DNA from: Ancylostoma caninum
Taxonomy: Eukaryota > Nematoda > Chromadorea > Rhabditida > Ancylostomatidae
Length of the DNA: 64,000 nucleotides
Direction: 5' to 3'
Assembly: GCA_037903475.1 (NCBI GenBank)
Contig: JBAJFG010000587.1
Coordinates: 186,001 to 250,000 of the forward strand
Positions 58,471 to 64,000 of this stretch are shown here, piece by piece (the first letter of the stretch is position 1; each line of letters begins with the position of its first letter). The translations under genes were made by a program, and so were the position numbers. The notes beneath the pieces are model-generated. The model made no database searches. It was not told where the DNA came from and saw only the letters and a list, made by a program, of their open reading frames with translations.

Positions 58471-59343
58471 AAGATGGCGATTATGTGAGATAACACGTCC
58501 ATTTTATTTTTAGTTGGAAGCTATCGAAGACGTATCCCAATGAGCATCAAATTTGCTTCCCAAGCACACAGTTGCTGGTTCAAATCTTGCTGCAGCCAAC
58601 ATTTTTATATTCTCGATTCGGAACTCGTCTCCTTCGAGGAGGCTATTTTCAGGCGGTTGTGCCATACTTCCTACTTCCTACTTGCATATCGACAATACAG
58701 GGGTTTATAATGATTCCAAAGGTCCTTCAAGCATCTCCCAACACTGCGCACATTTAACATTTGCGCCGTCTTATCAGATTTACACGAATTCTCGAATTTG
58801 ATTAGATATCGAAAATGTTGTACCTTGAATGTCGTGAAGCTCACCATGTATTCTTCATTTTATTTTCTGTTTTGTTGAGAGATGTGATATACGAAAATCC
58901 TTTGGAATCACTCTGAACCCTTGCATGTTCGGTATGCGAGTAGGAAATACCGTATAACCGCCAGACTGAATCGAGGGTGAAAGAACGTGAGCTGCAGCAA
59001 GATTCGAACAAGCAGCCTTGTGCTTGTGAGGCAGGAAACACCGCTACACCAAGATTCGAGCTAGCTCAGTCTGCATTCGAAGTCGTATGCGAAGATCACC
59101 ACATCACCGCATCAACAAAAACCGCCATAACTTTCGACTAAGGGATTGTGCGGCAAGGATTTGACATCAGCGTTGCCAGCTGCCTCGAACCGTGAATAAA
59201 TTATTAGAAAAGCTCACGGTGAGGGAGTATCCTTCTCTTGTAAATTAACTGAACAAGGTCTCAGCGCGTGTTTAGCGACACCGATGTGACAATACATCTC
59301 ACTGCTTGGCTATTGGATGTGAATCTTTCCTCACCATCACTCA
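58471..59343. other. No gene recognised
   Basis: Only short frames occur. Nothing resembling an exon of the two gene types found elsewhere in the window. Confidence 0.45.
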
Positions 59344-59502
59344 TTTAATTTTTTCAATCCTTAATGGAACTGAAGGAGTTGCGGAGAGTAAGGTTGGAAC
59401 ATACATACATTAATGTATTCATGAGAGTACTTCGAGGAGTTATTCGCCTCTTCGAGGAGTTATTCGCCTCTTTTTCGTGTTGACCACCATGTTTAGAGCT
59501 TT

Positions 59503-59721
59503 TTAGGACGTGCGGTACTCTATATCCTCCCATACAGCCGCCAGGTAACTGGCTGATTCAATCTGACCTACTTTGGTCAAGCCACTGAGTTGTTGGACCA
59601 AAAAACCGTCTTGGCAATGTGTAATTCTGGTCTTATGGTCGGCCACTAGCGCCCACCGAAGCGCGTTAAATTTGATTCTCTTCTCACATTTTCGCATTTG
59701 ACAGATAAATATCGTTGTCAT
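59503..59721 (-). pseudogene. Truncated copy of the 116-residue repeat-A frame
   Basis: Codons 1-72 agree with the copies at 44713 (-) and 61458 (+) with a handful of changes; then a TAA stop interrupts EYRTS. Downstream, TTCGAGGAGTTATTCGCCTC is duplicated in tandem (59437-59470), which would shift the frame anyway. Confidence 0.6.
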
Positions 59722-61146
59722 TAGGGGAGTAAGTGAGATGTGAGAAGGTTAACAGTGGAAAAATGAAGGTGGTGAGAATGGAAATTCTTCAAGGAAATGA
59801 ACGCCATTTCTCCACTGATTTCCCCGAATCAGCGGCTGAACATTTTTTTCTACTAATAGAAAGTTATCGAAGAGAGCAAGGTTTGGTAACCACAGTGAGT
59901 GACAAGTGGGTCCTCACGCCTGCTCCTCTGGCTTAAGCAGCGTGGATTTGTGAAAAGTTGTCAAAAATTAGCACCCATTTTTGAGGGGCAAACTGGGAAA
60001 AATTCGTTTACCGAACCACCTTAAATGGTCATATTCCCTTGAGTACCTAAGTATTACTGGATTATAAAGGTCACACCTTGCTGCTTACGCTGACCTAGTT
60101 TGACTCCTATCCGCTTCGGCCACGGCTTCCAGCTCATCGATATCCAGTTTCATCCTAAGGCTCATTTTGGAGCTTCATGTCACCTGAGCGGAACTTCCCA
60201 AGCAAACGGCGTTAAGTGCATTTACTAGCCAAATGTCTCTTAACACTACCCTGATGTTCCCAGCGTTCTCAGCTCTAATGGCTGGAAAATGGAACCGATG
60301 TTCCAAAGCGACACGATTTTTCGTCTTTCGGTAGTTCTACAAAAAATGTTTTCAAACAAAAATTCGAAAACTGGTCCAGAATTGAAAGGAAGGGGATGTA
60401 CCTTCATAATGAAAATGAAGATGAGAAGAGATCAAGTAAATCTTCGAAGATCGAGGCTGTCAAACTGACCGCTCGTAGAATTGGACATTTCATACTTGAC
60501 GACCTAATAAAATTAACTGGCCAGTTGATTTTTTGAGTTCCAGTGGTCGAGAGTTGCACGTCATAGGGGACATCACCTGAAGTGTCTACAAAAAGCGACT
60601 TTCCCCATTTACATGAAGATATTCAATATTAAGAAATTATCGTTTCTATGAAAAGCAAATTTCCTAACACTTTAACAATGAAAAACTTTCATTCTGGTTT
60701 GAGAGAAGCAATAGGAAAAAACAGGCATGAAACATTTCGCAGCTTTTTGGGATGTGCGGTACTCAGTGTTCTCCCATACAGCCGCCAGGTAACTAGCTGA
60801 TTCAACCTGACCCACTTTGGTCTAACCACTGAGTTGTTTTTGTAGAACTACTGAAAGACGAAAAATCGTGTCGCTTTGGAACATAGTTTCCATTTTCCAG
60901 ACATTAGAGCTGAGAAAGCTGGGAACATCAGGGTAGTGTTGAGGGACATTTGACTAGTAAATGCACTGAACGGCGTTTGCTTGGGAAGTTCCGCTCAGTT
61001 GACATGAAGCTCCAAAGTGAGCCTTAGGATGAAACTGGATATCGATGAGCTGGAAGCCGTGGCCGAAGCGGATAGGAGTCAAACTAGGTAAGCGTAAACA
61101 GCAAGGTGTCCTTTATAATCCAGTAATACTTAGGTACTCAAGCGAA

Positions 61147-62985
61147 TATGACCATTAAAGGTGGTTCAGTAAACGAATTTCTCCCAGTTTGCCCCTTAAA
61201 AATGGGTGCTAATTTTTGACAACTTTTCACAAATCCAAGCTGCTTAAGTCAGAGGAGCAGGCGTGAGGACCCACTTGTCACTCACTGTAGTTACCAAACC
61301 TTGCTCTCTTCGACCACTTTTTATTAGTAGAAAAAATGTTCAGCCGCTGATTCGGGGAAATCAGTGGAGAAATGGCGTTTATTTCCTTGAAGAATTTTCA
61401 TTCTCATCACCTTCATTTTTTCACTGTTAACCTTCCCACATCTCACTTACTCCCCTAATGACAACGATATTTATCTGTCAAATGCGAAAATGTGAGAAGA
61501 GAATCAAATTTGACGCGCTTCGGTGGGCGCTAGTGGCCGACCATATGACCAGAATTACACATTGCCAGGACGGTTTTTTGGTCCAACAACTCAGTGGCTT
61601 GACCAAAGTAGGTCAGATTGAATCAGCTAGTTACGCGGCGGCTGTATGGGCGAACACTGAGTACCGCACGTCCCAAAAAGTTCTAAACATGGTGGTAAAC
61701 AAGAAAAAGGCGCCAAAGAGGCGAATAACTCCTCGAAGTACTCCCATGAATACATTAATGTATGTATGTTCCACTTCTTACGCTCTGCAACTCTTTCTGT
61801 TCCATTAAGGATTGAAAAAAATTAAAGTTTGCCTGCACTACATTGACTCATCGCCGCCTCCGTCGTTATCAAGCTGCACTTAGCTTCCACATCAGAAAGT
61901 TGGAAATATTTACCAGTCAGAATGTTGCTGTAAGCCGTGATAAGCAGTCATTACTAAACATCCTCGTTTCTTTCGCTGTCGATCTCTTATGCAACAATAA
62001 TTTTACACTGAACCACATGCAATAATAATTTTACACTGAACCATCTTGTCTATTGCGCATACGGACAGCCCAGGAGTTCTAGCGTCCAGAACAGGAAGTG
62101 TGATAAGGAAGAGTGGACATCTTTATTCCCTCAATCTGATGAATACAGTGTAATAAAAAATAACTTCCGCTTATTATATGGGGTGATGTTTTATAGTGAT
62201 TGTCTTAAGTATGTAAGGTGATGGTGAAGTATATTGAGAGTTACAACATGGAGGGAAGAATGAGAACAGCGACTTAATGGGATGAATTAGCTATACTGTA
62301 AGTAGGGAGGGGCAGGAGGGGATGCCCTCCTGCCCATTGACAGAGTACAATTAAGACTACAACAAAGAAGTAAACAATAAAAAAGAGTTTGAATAAGGAT
62401 CAGAAAGAGGTGAAGGGAAAGGGTGATGGGGGAGTGGTAAGGGAGGGGTGGGGTGGAACCGGCTCGCCTCGTTTTATACCTCATGGGGGCGGGGTTACGC
62501 ACTTGACGAATGGCGAAATATAACTACTGTGGCCTTAGCTAGAACTGAAATTTCGCTTTTCCTACAACAGGGTTGCCCAAAATTACGGAAGAAGAAAGCC
62601 TACATATCAAGGGCATTTTAATGTGATTCGGACTAGCTTTGAGGGGGTTATATCCGTTGGTGAATAGCGAGCCTAAGATAACAAAATGTCTCAAAATCTT
62701 TACCATCGCTCTTAGCAGCTAATCAGGCACCATCTCTTCACGGCACTGCGATAGTGAGCAGATTTCCAATTTCTTCTCTCTTACTGATATGATGTTTATA
62801 TGGATCATCGCTACTGATGGAGTAAACGGGAGTGTAACATGCGACAACTTCATACCGCAGATGCAAAGACTTCCTACAGATTGCACCTCTGCAATAACGA
62901 CCTAGTCGAGAAAATGGTAGGCTACACAAAATCCTCAACTACTACCAGGGTGAGCAACATCTCTTACCACTTCACCTAATGACCT
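61147..62985 (-). repeat. Repeat A, copy 3 (inverse of 43.5-45.0 kb)
   Basis: Matches 43467-45022 in inverse along nearly its whole length. Some additional sequence (about 62110-62560) is absent from copy 1, including a G/A-rich stretch GGGAGGGGTGGGGTGG. ACACTGAACCACATGCAATAATAATTTT is tandemly repeated near 62010. Confidence 0.8.
61458..61808 (+). CDS. 116-residue protein of repeat A, full copy
   Basis: Same length as the frame at 44713 (-). Starts MTTIFICQMRKCEKRIKFDA and ends in a basic, Pro-containing tail (KKKAPKRRITPRSTP). Differences from the 44.7-kb copy are spread and none shifts the frame. No known domain; several Cys (CQM, HCQD, VCS) are kept. It forms the outer part of the right arm of the 2.5-kb palindrome. 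Confidence 0.4.
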   Translation: MTTIFICQMRKCEKRIKFDALRWALVADHMTRITHCQDGFLVQQLSGLTKVGQIESASYAAAVWANTEYRTSQKVLNMVVNKKKAPKRRITPRSTPMNTLMYVCSTSYALQLFLFH

Positions 62986-63577
62986 TCCGGCACGTTTTTG
63001 TTTAAATCTTGGAATCAATGCCAAGATGCCTATGACTCCCAGTTCCTAGGTTTGCAACCTTATGATGGAAAAATTTCCTGTTCGCCTGAGCGCGGCCAGG
63101 TGAAGTGACTATATGGGCAGGATCAGCGGCCGACTAAATAAATGTGAGTTCAGGTTGCACGGAAGTAGGTAGGTTCTTGCAAAGTATGTATGTATGTGTG
63201 TTGATTCCTGTTACATTACAGTGGATAGCTTGGAATTTTGAAGGATATGCCCAGCAGCACTACGATGCTTAATTTCGCCCGGTGGTTTCACACAGATGGG
63301 GGCGGAGAGTGAAGGGGGGGGAGGGGATTGCTAAGGCGAATGAATTTATTCAAAATGCTCATCATCTTAGTTATTAGCATGACAGAAACCAAACGATAAT
63401 CGTAGCCAAATACACATGCAGACAAACAAGCATTTATTCCTATGCACTTACACAGATTTGGTTGATACTCGAAATTGTGTGGCTTTTCCACTGTAGTGTA
63501 TGTGCTTGACGAAAGTGAGGTTAGTCTGGTTTTTTCTTCTTCACCCGATTATTTTCCTGCCAACAGTTCTCGCGCAA
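62985..63577 (+). repeat. Repeat B fragment, copy 3
   Basis: GAGCGCGGCCAGGTGAAGTG, TATGGGCAGGATCAGCGG and CGAATGAATTTATTCAAAATGCTCATCA correspond to 46130-46400 and 28930-30290. Its order relative to the next segment is swapped compared with copy 2. Confidence 0.75.
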
Positions 63578-64000
63578 ACAAAATCAGTGAATTTCTCGCT
63601 CCGAACTGTTGTAAAGTTTAAAAGTTAGAAAGACATGTTAGAATTATAGAAGATATGTTCGGGTGATATTACAAAGCAACAAGAGAGTAGAGCAAAGAAT
63701 GGACATTATGAAGAGGAAAGAGGAAACAGATAGTGAAGTTGATTCCTCAAAGATAAACCACTCCAAAAAAAATCCATTATCTTAAAGGCAGCACTCATGA
63801 GAATCGTGATCTCTGAAGTAAATCATTAATCGGTTAATCGAGGAAACCACAACAGTAGGTATAACAGGAAGAGTTTGCATCCTAATACGGTGATATTGGC
63901 GTGGACGCTGATGTCAAAGTTGATTTTCGAGTACTACGTCCCTTGACGCCCCGAAATACAGTAAAATCTGACATAGTCGGGAATTGGGTAGAATTAGACA
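63578..64000 (+). repeat. Repeat B, near-identical to 45022-45440
   Basis: About 420 bp up to the window end match 45022-45440 with only a few changes (for example TTTCTCGCTCC versus TTTCTTGCTCC, GTAGAGC versus GTAAAGC). It runs off the window, so its true end is unknown. Confidence 0.9.

Larger units (their letters stand above)
59344..61825. mobile_element. 2.5-kb palindrome with about 1-kb arms
   Basis: The left arm 59344-60347 is repeated in inverse at 60836-61825, about 90 percent alike by eye. The outer 680 bp of each arm is repeat A (with the 116-residue frame). The inner 310 bp (GAGTACCTAAGTATTACTGG, CGCTTCGGCCACGGCTTCCA, CGACACGATTTTTCGTCTTT) occurs only here. The 490-bp loop contains one more short piece of repeat A (60740-60838). 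Each arm therefore joins two sequence types in the same order. Confidence 0.85.

Overview
The window looks like nuclear DNA of a strongylid nematode, most likely a hookworm-type genome (Ancylostoma/Necator grade). The reasons are AT-rich sequence with short exons, TTTCAG splice acceptors 31-38 nt in front of several start codons (as expected for spliced-leader trans-splicing), RTE-class retrotransposons with a TGATCAAGG-type tail, Penelope-like and mariner remnants, and several small secreted proteins of the TIMP/netrin (NTR) type. This is inference from sequence; no database search was possible.

Host genes are few. The best is a four-exon gene at 20029-21177 (+) encoding a 146-residue secreted NTR/TIMP-like protein. 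First exons of the same design (signal peptide, CP or CxC motif, phase-1 donor, TTTCAG upstream) occur at 1127-1235 (-), 32524-32650 (-), 41431-41539 (-) and 56910-57015 (-), and a decayed one at 24149-24251 (+). The last of the intact ones (56910-57015) has a canonical TIMP N-terminus. Matching later exons are found for some of them (30977-31170, 35524-35693, 25219-25280). So the window appears to be part of a dispersed cluster of TIMP-like secreted-protein genes. A second, unrelated two-exon gene (52005-53536, -) encodes a 268-residue protein with a very acidic repetitive C-terminus.

Most of the rest is repeat. There are two RTE copies (37617-41049 with an 11-bp target-site duplication; 15117-17861, cut up by two fold-back insertions), a Penelope-like GIY-YIG remnant (2478-2908), a LINE remnant (33905-34560), two mariner-type transposase remnants (6574-6763, 55137-56010), and a mariner-type and a hAT-type non-autonomous element with TA and 8-bp target duplications (8107-9028, 47516-48443).

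Large inverted-repeat (fold-back) elements are exceptionally frequent: 15-356, 6002-8048, 10163-14287, 36086-37384, 41780-43378, 46872-48768, 57166-57639 and 59344-61825. Two further elements (27836-28798, 29049-30130) can be recognised because uninterrupted paralogues of the host repeat lie at 45.0-46.4 kb and 62.9-64.0 kb. Two related 60-bp minisatellites, a CCGCGG minisatellite, a 460-bp TAA array and a 170-bp TG array produce long meaningless reading frames.

The genes sit in the gaps between these repeats. Several TIMP-like genes have repeats inside introns or directly upstream, so repeat turnover and decay of the gene family go together here.
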